DNA of 64,000 nucleotides from Bacteroidota bacterium. GTDB taxonomy: Bacteria; Bacteroidota; Bacteroidia; Chitinophagales; Chitinophagaceae. The notes under the pieces are model-generated. The model was not told the origin of the DNA. It worked only from the letters and a program-made list of their open reading frames with translations, and ran no database searches. Position 1 is the first letter of the stretch. Each line of letters begins with the position of its first letter. The translations under genes and the position numbers were made by a program. Positions 17,203 through 26,849 of the stretch are shown one piece after another. The DNA is taken from the NCBI GenBank assembly GCA_947460595.1, contig CANHGS010000001.1:310001-374000 (forward strand). Direction: 5' to 3'.

Positions 17203-18249
17203 ATGACACTACTTGTTTTAGACTGGCTGTTGATCATAGAAAAATTGGTGTTGATCGCCATCATTGTTTTTGCTAGCTTGGGTATTGCCCTCTACACCAC
17301 TTTTGCTGAACGCAAAGTGGCGGCAATACTGCAAGACAGACCAGGTCCGGAAAGGGCGGGTCCATTTGGATTGTTTCAACCTTTTGCCGATGGTTTGAAA
17401 TTGATCATGAAAGAAGAAATTACTCCCAACTCTTCTAACAAAACGCTTTTTATTTTGGGTCCTGGTTTGGCTATGACGGCTGCACTGATGACCTGCGCAG
17501 TGATTCCTTGGGGGGCTTCTGTTCAATTATTTGGCCGCACTATTGACTTGCAAATTGCTGATGTGAATATTGGCATCTTGTATATTTTTGGGGTAGTGAG
17601 TTTGGGGGTCTATGGGATTATGATTGGTGGTTGGGCTTCTAATAATAAATTCTCTTTAATGGCTGCACTGCGTGGTGCTTCTCAAGCCATCAGTTATGAA
17701 TTGGCCATGGGTATTGCCCTAATTGCTTTGTTGATGACTACTGGTAGTTTGAGTTTGAAAACCATTGTAGAACAGCAAATGGCGCCAGGTCATTTGTGGA
17801 ATATTGCGTATCAGCCAATAGGCTTTTTGTTGTTTTTTATCTGTGCCATGGCAGAGTGTAATAGAACGCCATTTGACCTTCCAGAAGCAGAGAATGAATT
17901 GAACTTTGGATACCACCAAGAGTATTCTTCTATGAAATTGGGTTTCTATTTGTTTAGTGAGTATGTGAATATGATTATGAGTAGTGCAGTAATGGCTTCT
18001 CTGTATTTTGGCGGTTATGATATTCCTTTCTTTAATGAAGCGTTGTTGCCACAAAATATTGCGGCACTGGTGGGCGTAGGCGCCTTGTTGATAAAGATTG
18101 TGATTTTCATTTTCATATTCATGTGGATTCGTTGGACCATTCCACGTTTCCGTTATGACCAATTGATGAACCTTGGTTGGAAAAGTTTGATTCCAATTGC
18201 CTTGGTAAATATGTTGATCACAGGCGCTTGGATTTTAGCAAAATTGTAA
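17203..18249 (+). CDS. nuoH: NADH-quinone oxidoreductase subunit H
   Basis: 348-aa membrane subunit (ND1 homolog) with about eight helices, forming the quinone tunnel. Signatures: FAERKVAAILQDRPGPERAG near the N-terminus, then LIMKEEITP, and the conserved acidic loop AECNRTPFDLPEAENELNFG with YHQEYSSMKLG. It also has the C-terminal MWIRWTIPRFRYDQLM block. Full length. Confidence 0.97.
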   Translation: MTLLVLDWLLIIEKLVLIAIIVFASLGIALYTTFAERKVAAILQDRPGPERAGPFGLFQPFADGLKLIMKEEITPNSSNKTLFILGPGLAMTAALMTCAVIPWGASVQLFGRTIDLQIADVNIGILYIFGVVSLGVYGIMIGGWASNNKFSLMAALRGASQAISYELAMGIALIALLMTTGSLSLKTIVEQQMAPGHLWNIAYQPIGFLLFFICAMAECNRTPFDLPEAENELNFGYHQEYSSMKLGFYLFSEYVNMIMSSAVMASLYFGGYDIPFFNEALLPQNIAALVGVGALLIKIVIFIFIFMWIRWTIPRFRYDQLMNLGWKSLIPIALVNMLITGAWILAKL

Positions 18250-18298
18250 TTAGTAGCATGCTTGGCGTGCAAAACATAGTTTAAATATTATTAGAAAC

Positions 18299-18841
18299 AT
18301 GGAGGCATTAACCAGTAGATCCGCACAAGTGAGCCGTAAGCCAATGAGCTTAGCAGAGCGCTTGTTCCTTCCCGCTATTTTCAAGGGAATGGGCATCACG
18401 TTTAGCCATATTTTCAAAAAGCAACCCACTATTCGTTACCCGGAGCAACGCCGTGAATTTAGTCCTGTATTCCGTGGACTACACGTGCTCAACCGTGACG
18501 AAGAAGGAAGGGAGCGTTGCACTGCCTGTGGTTTGTGTGCCGTAGCATGTCCTGCAGAAGCCATTACCATGGAAGCTGCAGAAAGACTACCAGGAGAAGA
18601 GCATTTGTACAGAGAAGAGAAATATGCTGCGGTATATGAAATCAATATGCTACGTTGCATTTTCTGTGGTCTATGTGAAGAAGCATGCCCTAAAGATGCC
18701 ATTTACTTAAGTGAAACTTTTGCGCCAGCTAACTACACACGCAAAGGATTTATTTATGGAAAAGATGATATGGTCATCCCTAACGTTAAAACAGACCCCG
18801 AAGGATTTGCAAAAGCAAAGGGAAGCCCAAGAAATAACTGA
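18299..18841 (+). CDS. nuoI: NADH-quinone oxidoreductase subunit I
   Basis: 180-aa 8Fe ferredoxin-type subunit (TYKY) that carries clusters N6a and N6b. Two CxxCxxCxxxCP motifs are visible: CTACGLCAVACPAEAI (about residues 75-90) and CIFCGLCEEACPKDAI (about 120-135). The amphipathic N-terminus (RLFLPAIFKGMGITFSHIF) would lie on the membrane. It connects N4/N5 in NuoG with N2 in NuoB. Confidence 0.97.
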   Translation: MEALTSRSAQVSRKPMSLAERLFLPAIFKGMGITFSHIFKKQPTIRYPEQRREFSPVFRGLHVLNRDEEGRERCTACGLCAVACPAEAITMEAAERLPGEEHLYREEKYAAVYEINMLRCIFCGLCEEACPKDAIYLSETFAPANYTRKGFIYGKDDMVIPNVKTDPEGFAKAKGSPRNN

Positions 18842-18900
18842 TCAACAAATGAAATGAGATTGGTGGCGGATTACCGCTGTTAATGACTAATTCACAAGCA

Positions 18901-19404
18901 ATGAATACAACTGAAATATTATTCTTTTTCCTAAGCGCGCTGGCTATCTTTAGCGCCATCATGGTGTTGATTAGCAAGAACCCAATACATTCTGTGTTGT
19001 GGTTGGTAGGGGTTTTCTTTGCCATTTCTGGTCACTATATCTTATTGAACGCGCAGTTCTTGGCCATTGTGAACATGATTGTCTATGCAGGTGCCATTAT
19101 GGTATTATTCCTATTTGTAGTCATGTTGATGAACCTGAATGCAGAAACAGAACCACAGAAAAATTTGTGGATGAAATTGGCTGGTGTAATATCTGGTGGA
19201 TGTCTTTTAATGGTCTTTGTTTCTTTGGTGCGTCAGGCAACTGATTTGAATGCCAAAAAAGCCATGACCACCACTGGAGATATTGGTCTGATTAAGAATC
19301 TAGGTAAACTCCTATTTAATGAATACGTAGTGCCATTTGAAATTACCAGCGTACTCTTTTTGAGTGCCATGATTGGTGCCATAGTCATTGGTAAAAAAGA
19401 ATAA
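18901..19404 (+). CDS. nuoJ: NADH-quinone oxidoreductase subunit J
   Basis: 167 aa from the ATG at 18901. An in-frame ATG at 18883 would add MTNSQA, which is polar and less like family N-termini. ND6 homolog with five helices. The conserved third helix is NMIVYAGAIMVLFLFVVMLMN, preceded by NPIHSVLWLVGVFF. It takes part in coupling quinone reduction to proton pumping. Confidence 0.95.
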   Translation: MNTTEILFFFLSALAIFSAIMVLISKNPIHSVLWLVGVFFAISGHYILLNAQFLAIVNMIVYAGAIMVLFLFVVMLMNLNAETEPQKNLWMKLAGVISGGCLLMVFVSLVRQATDLNAKKAMTTTGDIGLIKNLGKLLFNEYVVPFEITSVLFLSAMIGAIVIGKKE

Positions 19405-19458
19405 CAGGATAAAGAAACAATTCATTCACCTGCAGCAACGCAGTAATTTATAGCGACC

Positions 19459-19797
19459 ATGCCAATACAATATTATATCTATTTAAGTTTAGTCCTTTTT
19501 AGCATTGGGATTATTGGAGTACTAACTAGACGCAATGCCATCATTGTTTTTATGTGCATTGAACTCATGTTGAATTCTGTAAACCTTTTGTTGGTAGCAT
19601 TTTCTAAAATGCACTTGGCGTTTGCAATGGCCAATGACAAACTGGCTACAACCGTTGGAACAGACGGACAGTTATTTGTATTCTTTATCATGGTGGTGGC
19701 AGCGGCAGAAGTAAGTGTGGGTCTGGCCATTATTGTGATGTTGTACAGGAATACGCACTCAGTTGATATTAACTTTTTGAACAGATTGAAAAACTAA
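19459..19797 (+). CDS. nuoK: NADH-quinone oxidoreductase subunit K
   Basis: 112 aa, ND4L homolog with three helices. The two conserved membrane glutamates are in [16 protein letters not shown] and in [20 protein letters not shown]. These Glu residues belong to the proton path. The middle loop ([20 protein letters not shown]) is a few residues longer than in E. coli NuoK. Confidence 0.96.
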   Translation: MPIQYYIYLSLVLFSIGIIGVLTRRNAIIVFMCIELMLNSVNLLLVAFSKMHLAFAMANDKLATTVGTDGQLFVFFIMVVAAAEVSVGLAIIVMLYRNTHSVDINFLNRLKN

Positions 19798-19850
19798 AAT
19801 CAGGGAATGGCCTACTGCATAGGGTAGGTTGATCTCGCTAGAAAGATATT

Positions 19851-21788
19851 ATGAGCAAACTAGTTTATTTGATTCCGCTGTTTCCCCTGCTCGGTTTCCT
19901 GATCAACGGATTGAGCCGGAAGAACCTGTCCAAATCCCTGATTGGCATTGTGGGCGCTGGAGCTGTATTGGCTTCCTTTGTGGTAAGTGTATTGGTGTTC
20001 TTAGACGTTAAAACAAATGGAGCTTCGGTAGTAACCCTATTTCCATTTATTGATGTTAAGGGTTTGGTCATTCCATTTGCTTTTCAGGTAGACCAATTGT
20101 CTTCTCTATTTTTGTTAATCATAACAGGAATAGGTTTTCTGATTCATTTGTATTCTACTGCTTATATGCACCAAGAAGAAAGCCAGCACTTTGGTAGGTA
20201 TTTTGCTTACTTGAATTTGTTTGTGTTCTCTATGTTGTTATTGATTCTTGGTTCTAATTATGTGATCATGTTTATTGGTTGGGAAGGTGTAGGTCTTTGT
20301 TCTTATTTGTTGATTGGATATTGGTTTAAAAACAATGACTATAACTACGCGGCTAAGAAAGCCTTTATCATGAACCGAATTGGTGATCTTGGTTTTTTAT
20401 TGGCGGTGTTCTGGTTAATATTCAAATTAGGTACCGCTACTTACACAGATGTGTTTAGTGCAGCTAGTCTGGCTAAATTATCGGCCTTTGACATTACCGC
20501 CATCACTACCTTGTTATTTGTAGGAGCCATGGGTAAGAGTGCACAGATTCCTTTGTACACTTGGTTGCCCGATGCCATGGCCGGTCCTACACCTGTTTCT
20601 GCCTTGATCCACGCTGCAACCATGGTTACTGCTGGTATCTATATGATTGCACGTAGCAATATCCTCTACACCATGGCGCCTGGCACACAAACACTGGTAG
20701 CTATTGTAGGTTTGGCTACTGCTATTTTTGCAGCCACCATTGCGCTCAAGCAAAACGATATTAAAAAGGTATTGGCTTATTCTACTGTTAGCCAATTGGG
20801 TTATATGTTTTTGGGATTAGGCGTTGGAGCGTATACGGGTGCCGTATTCCATGTAATGACCCATGCGTTTTTCAAAGCCTTATTGTTCTTAGGAGCGGGT
20901 TCTGTGATTCATGCCATGCACCACGAACAAGACATTCGCAAAATGGGTGGATTGAAAAAACACTTACCCATTACGCATATTACTTTCTTATTGGCTTGTT
21001 TGGCTATTGCAGGTATTCCTCCATTCTCTGGTTTCTTCTCTAAAGACGAAATCTTGATGGCGGCTTATGGAAAAAATCCACTCTATTATTATGTGGGATT
21101 AGGTGGTGCACTCATGACTGCTTTTTATATGTTCCGTTTGTATACCCTTACTTTCTTGAGCGGGTTTAGAGGTACCCAGGAACAAGAACAGCATTTACAC
21201 GAGAGCCCTGCAGCTATGACCATTCCATTGATTGTTTTGGCCTTTCTTTCTGTTGTTGGTGGGCTAATAGGAATTCCAGAATTATTTGCCAAAGACGCCC
21301 ATAGTTTGGAACATTTCTTGGCTCCTATTTTTGCTGGTTCTACAGCTATTGCAGAAGCGCATCATGTAGAAGCTTCACAAGAATGGATTTTGTTAGGGGT
21401 ATCTACTGTACTGATTATTGCAGTTATTGTATATGCCATTAATAGCTTTAAAAAATACCAAACGGATGGCGCTGAAAATTCAGATGTGGCCAAATTGCTA
21501 GAAAACAAATGGTATATAGATGAATTATACAATGCTGTTATTGTAAACCCACTGCATCTTCTTGCTGGGTTCTTCAAAAATATCATTGAGAAAAACTTGA
21601 TTGATGGTGCGGTAAATGGCGTTGGCCGATTGGTGGGTTATGGTTCTCGTCAATTGCGTTTAATTCAAAGTGGTCAAGTAGGTAATTACTTAATCATCAT
21701 GGTATTGGCCATTGTAGTATTTATTTTGATTTGGTTCAATGACCTTACCATTGTTTATTATCTGACTCGTTTATTTAAAATGGCCTAG
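19851..21788 (+). CDS. nuoL: NADH-quinone oxidoreductase subunit L
   Basis: 645-aa antiporter-like proton-pumping subunit (ND5 homolog) with 15-16 helices and a long C-terminal lateral helix. Typical blocks: NYVIMFIGWEGVGLCSYLLI with the conserved TM5 Glu, GKSAQIPLYTWLPDAMAGPT with TM7 Lys, VSALIHAATMVTAGIYM, and AYSTVSQLGYMFLGLGVGAY. The C-terminal region after about 480 holds the lateral helix and two terminal membrane segments. The distal end of the membrane arm. Confidence 0.97.
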   Translation: MSKLVYLIPLFPLLGFLINGLSRKNLSKSLIGIVGAGAVLASFVVSVLVFLDVKTNGASVVTLFPFIDVKGLVIPFAFQVDQLSSLFLLIITGIGFLIHLYSTAYMHQEESQHFGRYFAYLNLFVFSMLLLILGSNYVIMFIGWEGVGLCSYLLIGYWFKNNDYNYAAKKAFIMNRIGDLGFLLAVFWLIFKLGTATYTDVFSAASLAKLSAFDITAITTLLFVGAMGKSAQIPLYTWLPDAMAGPTPVSALIHAATMVTAGIYMIARSNILYTMAPGTQTLVAIVGLATAIFAATIALKQNDIKKVLAYSTVSQLGYMFLGLGVGAYTGAVFHVMTHAFFKALLFLGAGSVIHAMHHEQDIRKMGGLKKHLPITHITFLLACLAIAGIPPFSGFFSKDEILMAAYGKNPLYYYVGLGGALMTAFYMFRLYTLTFLSGFRGTQEQEQHLHESPAAMTIPLIVLAFLSVVGGLIGIPELFAKDAHSLEHFLAPIFAGSTAIAEAHHVEASQEWILLGVSTVLIIAVIVYAINSFKKYQTDGAENSDVAKLLENKWYIDELYNAVIVNPLHLLAGFFKNIIEKNLIDGAVNGVGRLVGYGSRQLRLIQSGQVGNYLIIMVLAIVVFILIWFNDLTIVYYLTRLFKMA

Positions 21789-21806
21789 TAGCATTAAAGA
21801 AATAAT

Positions 21807-23234
21807 ATGATTCCTCTATTACTCATATCCATTCCATTACTCAGCGGACTAGCAGTATTGCTGCTAAAAGATTCGCCAGCATCCAAGGCTTTGTCCCTGG
21901 TATCTTCTATTGCAACACTGGCATTGGCCTTGGTAGCAGTTTTTAGCAAAGGTGCACTTCATTATGATGCAGCTTGGTTACCAGCACTGGGAAGCAGGTT
22001 TAGTTTAATGCAAGACGGTATGGCAAAAATGCTTTGCTTACTAACTGCCATTTCTTTTCCCGTTGTATTTGCAGCTACTTATAACAATAGCTATCAAAAA
22101 TCAGGCGCTTTTTATGGCTTGATGCTTTTGACTCAAGCTGGGTTAATGGGTGTGTTCTTAGCATCAGACGCATTGTTGTTTTATTTCTTCTGGGAATTGG
22201 CTTTAATCCCTGTTTACTTTCTTTGCTCTATCTGGGGTGGTGAACGTAGAATTGCTGTTACTTTCAAATTCTTTATTTATACGTTTATAGGTTCCTTGTT
22301 AATGTTGATAGGGATACTTTTTGTTTATTCCAAAACAGCCGACCACAGTTTTGCTTTAGCATCTTTCTATCATGTAAAATTGATGGCTAAGGAACAAGCT
22401 TATGTATTTGCTTTGTTCTTTATGGCTTTTGCTATTAAAATGCCCATCTTCCCACTGCATACATGGCAGCCTGATGCTTATGAGCAATCGCCAACGGCTA
22501 CCACCATGATCTTGAGTGGGGTAATGGTGAAAATGGGGATTTATGCGGTGATCCGTTGGTTATTACCCATGGTACCTGATGCAGTTAGTGGTCATGCCAT
22601 GTTTGTCATCATACTTTCTGTAACGGGCATGATCTATGCTTCTTTAATTGCTATTAGACAGGACGATATCAAGCGATTAATTGCTTATTCTTCTATTGCG
22701 CATATTGGTTTAATGTGTGCCGCCATTTTTGTTCAAAACCGTATTGGTTTAGAAGGGGTGATGATTCAAATGTTTAACCACGGCGTTAATGTGATTGGAC
22801 TTTGGATTGTAGCAGATGTGATTGAGCAACAATTAGGTACTAGAAAGATGAGTGAATTAGGTGGTCTTGCGCAGAAAGCCCCAGTATTGGCTGTTTTGTT
22901 GGTCTTGATGGCATTAGCCAATGTGGCCCTGCCTTTAACCAATGCATTTGTAGGTGAATTCTTAATGTTTAACGGCCTCTTCCAATACAATGTTTGGATC
23001 ACTGCCATTGCTGGTATCAGCATTATTTTGGCAGCGGTATATACCCTGAATATGATTCAAAAAGTATTCTATGGTCAGGTTGCTGAGAAAGTAACCAACG
23101 CCGTAGATCTTAGTTTTAATACGCAATTGGCATTGGGCATTTTGGTGGTATTGGTGTTGGTGATGGGATTGTATCCTCAACCAATGATCAATCTTACCAA
23201 GGATACAGTAGACGCTATTTTTGTACAACGATAA
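21807..23234 (+). CDS. nuoM: NADH-quinone oxidoreductase subunit M
   Basis: 475-aa antiporter-like proton-pumping subunit (ND4 homolog) with about 14 helices. The conserved TM5 Glu is in LLFYFFWELALIPVYFLCSI. The TM7 region is FAIKMPIFPLHTWQPDAYEQ followed by SPTATTMILSGVMVKMG. AYSSIAHIGLMCAAIF is also diagnostic. Starts 18 nt after nuoL. Confidence 0.96.
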   Translation: MIPLLLISIPLLSGLAVLLLKDSPASKALSLVSSIATLALALVAVFSKGALHYDAAWLPALGSRFSLMQDGMAKMLCLLTAISFPVVFAATYNNSYQKSGAFYGLMLLTQAGLMGVFLASDALLFYFFWELALIPVYFLCSIWGGERRIAVTFKFFIYTFIGSLLMLIGILFVYSKTADHSFALASFYHVKLMAKEQAYVFALFFMAFAIKMPIFPLHTWQPDAYEQSPTATTMILSGVMVKMGIYAVIRWLLPMVPDAVSGHAMFVIILSVTGMIYASLIAIRQDDIKRLIAYSSIAHIGLMCAAIFVQNRIGLEGVMIQMFNHGVNVIGLWIVADVIEQQLGTRKMSELGGLAQKAPVLAVLLVLMALANVALPLTNAFVGEFLMFNGLFQYNVWITAIAGISIILAAVYTLNMIQKVFYGQVAEKVTNAVDLSFNTQLALGILVVLVLVMGLYPQPMINLTKDTVDAIFVQR

Positions 23235-23273
23235 ATGAATAGGGCTTTTTTAAAGCTTTTAAGATAAATAGTT

Positions 23274-24662
23274 ATGAACGCAATCATTGTTTCGGCTTTA
23301 ATGGGGGTAGTGATGATGTTAAGTGGCATCCTCTTTCAGAACAAATCTCTAATGAAGCACCTGGCTGCTGCCGGTCTTATTTTATTGTTGGTAGCAAACC
23401 TACTGCAGTCTTATGGCAAGTATGTGATTCAGGTAGACACGCATAATTTGTTGCATTTTGAGCAGTTTGGTATTTTCTTCAACACCATTGCCATTGTTGC
23501 TACGCTGATTTATGTGCTGCTAAGTGGTAAGGATATTGAAAATACAGGCGTGCATCCTGCAGAATATTTTGCCCTAGTGTTCTTTGTACTTTGTGGTGTA
23601 ACTATTCTTACTTCTTTCAATGGTTTGTTAATGTTATTCTTGGGCGTAGAAATCATGTCTATTCCTTTGTACATTCTTACTGGTGCCGATAAAAAGAATT
23701 TGAAAAGTAATGAAGCATCTTTAAAATATTTATTGATGGGTTCTTTCTCTACGGGTATTATGCTCATGGGAATTGCCTTAATCTATGGTGGTAGTGGAAG
23801 CTTTGGAATTAATCCAGGAACACCTGAATTGACAGTTGGTGGTATTCCTAAAGTATCTTATCTAACGGTATCAGGCTTGATACTATTATTTGTTTCCATG
23901 TGTTTTAAAGTATCGGCTGCGCCTTTTCATTTCTGGACCCCAGATGTTTATGATGGAGCCCCATCTGTGTTTACTTCCTTTATGGCAACTGTGGTAAAAG
24001 CCGCAGGATTTTTTGCCTTTATGCGGTTGTTTGAATCGCAAAGCGATTTAATGGGAGCTACTTGGAAAATCTTATTATCCTTTGTCATAATTGCTACTTT
24101 ATTAATAGGAAATATTACTGCAGTATTTCAGCAGAGCGTAAAAAGAATGCTGGCTTATTCCAGTATTGCTCAAGCAGGCTTTATGTTATTTGCTTTGTAT
24201 GCAGGTAATGATTTGGCCAAAGAAGGGATTCTATTATACGCGGCAGCTTATAGTTTGGCTACTATTGGCGTATTTGCGGTATTGATTAAAATGAAGGATT
24301 ATACCCTTGACGGTTTCAATGGTTTAGCCAAAACCCAACCTGTTTTGGCATTGGCTACTACAATTTGCTTGCTGTCATTATCAGGGATTCCATTAACCGC
24401 AGGTTTCTTTGCCAAATATTATATGCTGGCAGCTGTGGTTAAAGCAGGTGGTGCGCTTTGGATAGTGATTGTAGCCGTTCTTTTTGCAGCGGTAAGTGTA
24501 TATTATTATTTTAGGGTAATACAGGCCATGTACTTTAAAGATGGTGCTGCCGAGACCTCAGAAATCACTGGCGGATTTAAAATTGGGTTGCTCTTGGTAG
24601 CTGGTTTAATAGTTTTGATTGGTCTGCTACCCTCTGTATTGCTCAATTATTTCTATTTTTAA
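23274..24662 (+). CDS. nuoN: NADH-quinone oxidoreductase subunit N
   Basis: 462-aa antiporter-like subunit (ND2 homolog) with 13-14 helices. Typical blocks: LLMLFLGVEIMSIPLYILTG (TM5 Glu), FKVSAAPFHFWTPDVYDGAP (TM7 Lys), MLAYSSIAQAGFMLFAL, and LLSLSGIPLTAGFFAKYYML. Last gene of nuoA-N. No terminator was obvious in the 85 nt before the next gene on the same strand, so some read-through is possible. Confidence 0.96.
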   Translation: MNAIIVSALMGVVMMLSGILFQNKSLMKHLAAAGLILLLVANLLQSYGKYVIQVDTHNLLHFEQFGIFFNTIAIVATLIYVLLSGKDIENTGVHPAEYFALVFFVLCGVTILTSFNGLLMLFLGVEIMSIPLYILTGADKKNLKSNEASLKYLLMGSFSTGIMLMGIALIYGGSGSFGINPGTPELTVGGIPKVSYLTVSGLILLFVSMCFKVSAAPFHFWTPDVYDGAPSVFTSFMATVVKAAGFFAFMRLFESQSDLMGATWKILLSFVIIATLLIGNITAVFQQSVKRMLAYSSIAQAGFMLFALYAGNDLAKEGILLYAAAYSLATIGVFAVLIKMKDYTLDGFNGLAKTQPVLALATTICLLSLSGIPLTAGFFAKYYMLAAVVKAGGALWIVIVAVLFAAVSVYYYFRVIQAMYFKDGAAETSEITGGFKIGLLLVAGLIVLIGLLPSVLLNYFYF

Positions 24663-24747
24663 CCGCTCTTCATATTTATTAAGGCAGTTTCCCTGAAACG
24701 GGCAATCTCAATTACCTTTAAGGTATTGATAGATTAATTTATACTGC

Positions 24748-26031
24748 ATGACCACACTTGATTCCTTTAGTTTAGCATGGCGCACGGTGAAGAGTAATAA
24801 ACTCAGAACCAGTATTACGGTAGCCATTATAGCTTTTGGTATTATGGCCTTAATTGGTATTATTACCGCCATTGAAGCCATGAACCAGAGCCTGAAAGAG
24901 AGTTTCTCTTCCATGGGTGCCAATGCCTTTAGTATTCGCTATAAGGAATCTAATGTACGTATGGGTGGCGGCGGCAGAGGTAATGGCGATTTTGGAAAAT
25001 CCAAACGCGGTAAAAAAGAAAAAAAATCCAATCTGGGTAAACCTATTCGCAAAGAAGACGCGGAATATTTTAAAGCAGGATTTGCTTATCCTGGATCCAT
25101 CACTACTATTTATAGAAGAGGGCCTGGAGCACAAGAAATTCATTACCAAGAAAAGAAAACCAACCCACAAATAGTTTTATGGGGTGGAGACGAGAATTAC
25201 TTACAAGTAAATGGCTATAGCATTGCACAAGGTAGAAACCTGAATGGCTTAGATATTCAAAGTGGCAGAAATGTTTGCTTAATTGGGGCCAATGTAGCTA
25301 CTAAATTATTTGGGGACAAACCAGAAAAATCTATTGAAAAAATCATTCGCATTGGTTCAGTTCCTTATAGGGTTATTGGGCTTTTGAAGACCAAGGGTTC
25401 TAGCGCCATGTTGCGTCAGGACGATATGATTTTCACCTCTTATACTAACCTTAGAAGATTTGCCAACAGCAGTCCTTCTTATTTAGTGGGGGTAATGGTA
25501 GGTAATGTAAAAGAATTGGATGTAGCTTCTGGTGAAGCTACATCTGTTTTCCGTGCAGTAAGAAAATTGCATCCGGTGGATGATGATAATTTTGTTATTG
25601 AAAAAAGCGACAAGTTTGCCGAACTCTTTATTGGCTTCTTGAGTAGTATTACCGGTTCAGCTGGTGCTATTGGTTTGATTACTTTAATTGGTGCAGCCAT
25701 TGGTCTAATGAACATTATGTTGGTAGCAGTTAATGAACGTACTAAGGAAGTGGGATTAATTAAAGCCATTGGTGGTAAGAGCAAGAATGTGCGTCAGCAA
25801 TTCTTGTTTGAAAGCATGATTATCTCTTTGTTGGGTGCGTTATTCGGGATCATCTTGGGTGTACTAGTAGGGAACCTATTCTCCATTATCCTCAAGACCG
25901 GTTTTGTGGTTCCTTGGGCTTGGGTAATTATTGGAATAGTGATTTGTTCCTTGGTAGGTTTGGCTGCGGGTATTTATCCCGCCATGAAAGCTGCCAAACT
26001 CAATCCAATTGTAGCATTGCGTTACGAGTAA
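24748..26031 (+). CDS. ABC transporter permease, MacB/FtsX type
   Basis: 427 aa with the MacB layout: a first helix (TVAIIAFGIMALIGIITAIE, about 26-45), a large periplasmic MacB-core domain (about 50-290), then three C-terminal FtsX-domain helices from about residue 300 to 415, ending MKAAKLNPIVALRYE. The cytoplasm-facing motif ERTKEVGLIKAIGGKSKNV is diagnostic for lipoprotein-translocase or macrolide-export type permeases. No ATPase or membrane-fusion partner is adjacent, so it must use subunits encoded elsewhere. The periplasmic loop has an odd Gly/Lys-rich stretch near residues 75-100 (GGGGRGNGDFGKSKRGKKEK). Convergent with the next gene, with only 6 nt between the stops. Confidence 0.88.
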   Translation: MTTLDSFSLAWRTVKSNKLRTSITVAIIAFGIMALIGIITAIEAMNQSLKESFSSMGANAFSIRYKESNVRMGGGGRGNGDFGKSKRGKKEKKSNLGKPIRKEDAEYFKAGFAYPGSITTIYRRGPGAQEIHYQEKKTNPQIVLWGGDENYLQVNGYSIAQGRNLNGLDIQSGRNVCLIGANVATKLFGDKPEKSIEKIIRIGSVPYRVIGLLKTKGSSAMLRQDDMIFTSYTNLRRFANSSPSYLVGVMVGNVKELDVASGEATSVFRAVRKLHPVDDDNFVIEKSDKFAELFIGFLSSITGSAGAIGLITLIGAAIGLMNIMLVAVNERTKEVGLIKAIGGKSKNVRQQFLFESMIISLLGALFGIILGVLVGNLFSIILKTGFVVPWAWVIIGIVICSLVGLAAGIYPAMKAAKLNPIVALRYE

Positions 26032-26037
26032 GATTAG

Positions 26038-26757
26038 TTATTCCTTTTTGAATTGTTTCAACTGATCGTTGATATAGTATTTGATGTCTTCATCTGTTGG
26101 ATTGTTTCTTAACCATTCATAAGAGGGCCTACTCTGTTGCATAAACTGTCTTAGGGTATCGTCTTTAAAACCCGTTGTTTCAGCTACTAGTTGTTGTGAA
26201 TAGCGGTAATTGATATAGGCTTCTTTCTCGTTTTTATCAAAAAAATCCAAGGCTCTTCTTTTGCTTTTCTCGTGTTTGGAAAATCGGTCAATACTGATGC
26301 CCAATCCTGCGCCACTATTGGATAAGGCAAACGTTGGTTTCTTATAAGAGACCATATCGTGCAATAAATCATTTCTTCTTTCCATACTATCCATTTGATA
26401 AGCACTCATTCCTTTTGAGGTAACGGTAACGTTTCCTAGGTCATGAGATAGGGGAGAAACAAATAAATCAATGCTGTCTTTTTCTAAGAAGCTACGGGTT
26501 AATTGTACCGTGTCAAAATGATAACCCACTGCGGCAAAAGAAATAATATCATTGGGCTTTACATTGAGCTTGAATCTGCCAGTGCTACCCGTCATTACTA
26601 TTTGTCCAGTGTTGTTATTGCTAATACTAGCCAATACCACAGGAGCATGGGTGATGCTATCTCGCAAATAACCAATTAGAGGTTTGTTTTTCTGAGCGTT
26701 GACTCCTGTTAGAATTAAAAGTGATACTAATAGCAGGTAGGGTTTCATCCGATTCAT
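26038..26757 (-). CDS. Secreted protein with carboxypeptidase-regulatory-like domain
   Basis: 239 aa with a signal peptide (MKPYLLLVSLLILTGVNAQ; the ATG at 26748 is an alternative start 3 codons in). Residues about 25-100 form a CarboxypepD_reg-like beta-sandwich: GYLRDSITHAPVVLASISNN, then TGRFKLNVKPNDIISFAAVG with the usual aromatic end. The C-terminal half is helical and charged and resembles no family I can name. Stand-alone proteins of this kind are common in Bacteroidota, where the domain also begins SusC-type receptors. A -7 element sits 5 nt before the ATG. Confidence 0.75.
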   Translation of the reverse strand: MNRMKPYLLLVSLLILTGVNAQKNKPLIGYLRDSITHAPVVLASISNNNTGQIVMTGSTGRFKLNVKPNDIISFAAVGYHFDTVQLTRSFLEKDSIDLFVSPLSHDLGNVTVTSKGMSAYQMDSMERRNDLLHDMVSYKKPTFALSNSGAGLGISIDRFSKHEKSKRRALDFFDKNEKEAYINYRYSQQLVAETTGFKDDTLRQFMQQSRPSYEWLRNNPTDEDIKYYINDQLKQFKKE

Positions 26758-26762
26758 TTTAT

Positions 26763-26770
26763 CAAAGTTA
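26763..26770 (-). promoter_or_regulatory. -7 element upstream of the carboxypeptidase-regulatory-like gene
   Basis: Minus-strand TAACTTTG matches TAnnTTTG and ends 5 nt before the ATG at 26757. That implies a leaderless mRNA, or use of the second ATG at 26748. Confidence 0.4.
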
Positions 26771-26798
26771 TTAAATAGAGCCTTTGTATACCAACAAT

Positions 26799-26834
26799 AA
26801 AAAAACCGCCTCGGTTTAACGAGACGGTTTTTTA
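26799..26834 (-). terminator. Terminator of the zinc metalloprotease gene
   Basis: A 9-bp stem with one mismatch (ACCGCCTCG / CGAGACGGT) and a 6-nt loop, flanked by A-runs on one side and T-runs on the other, lies 16 nt past the metalloprotease stop. It could work in either direction. Confidence 0.75.
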
Positions 26835-26849
26835 ACTATTTATTCTGGA

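Noticed and set aside
17719..18162. 147-aa minus-strand frame opposite nuoH
   Set aside because: Antisense to conserved membrane-protein codons with no independent promoter or family signal.
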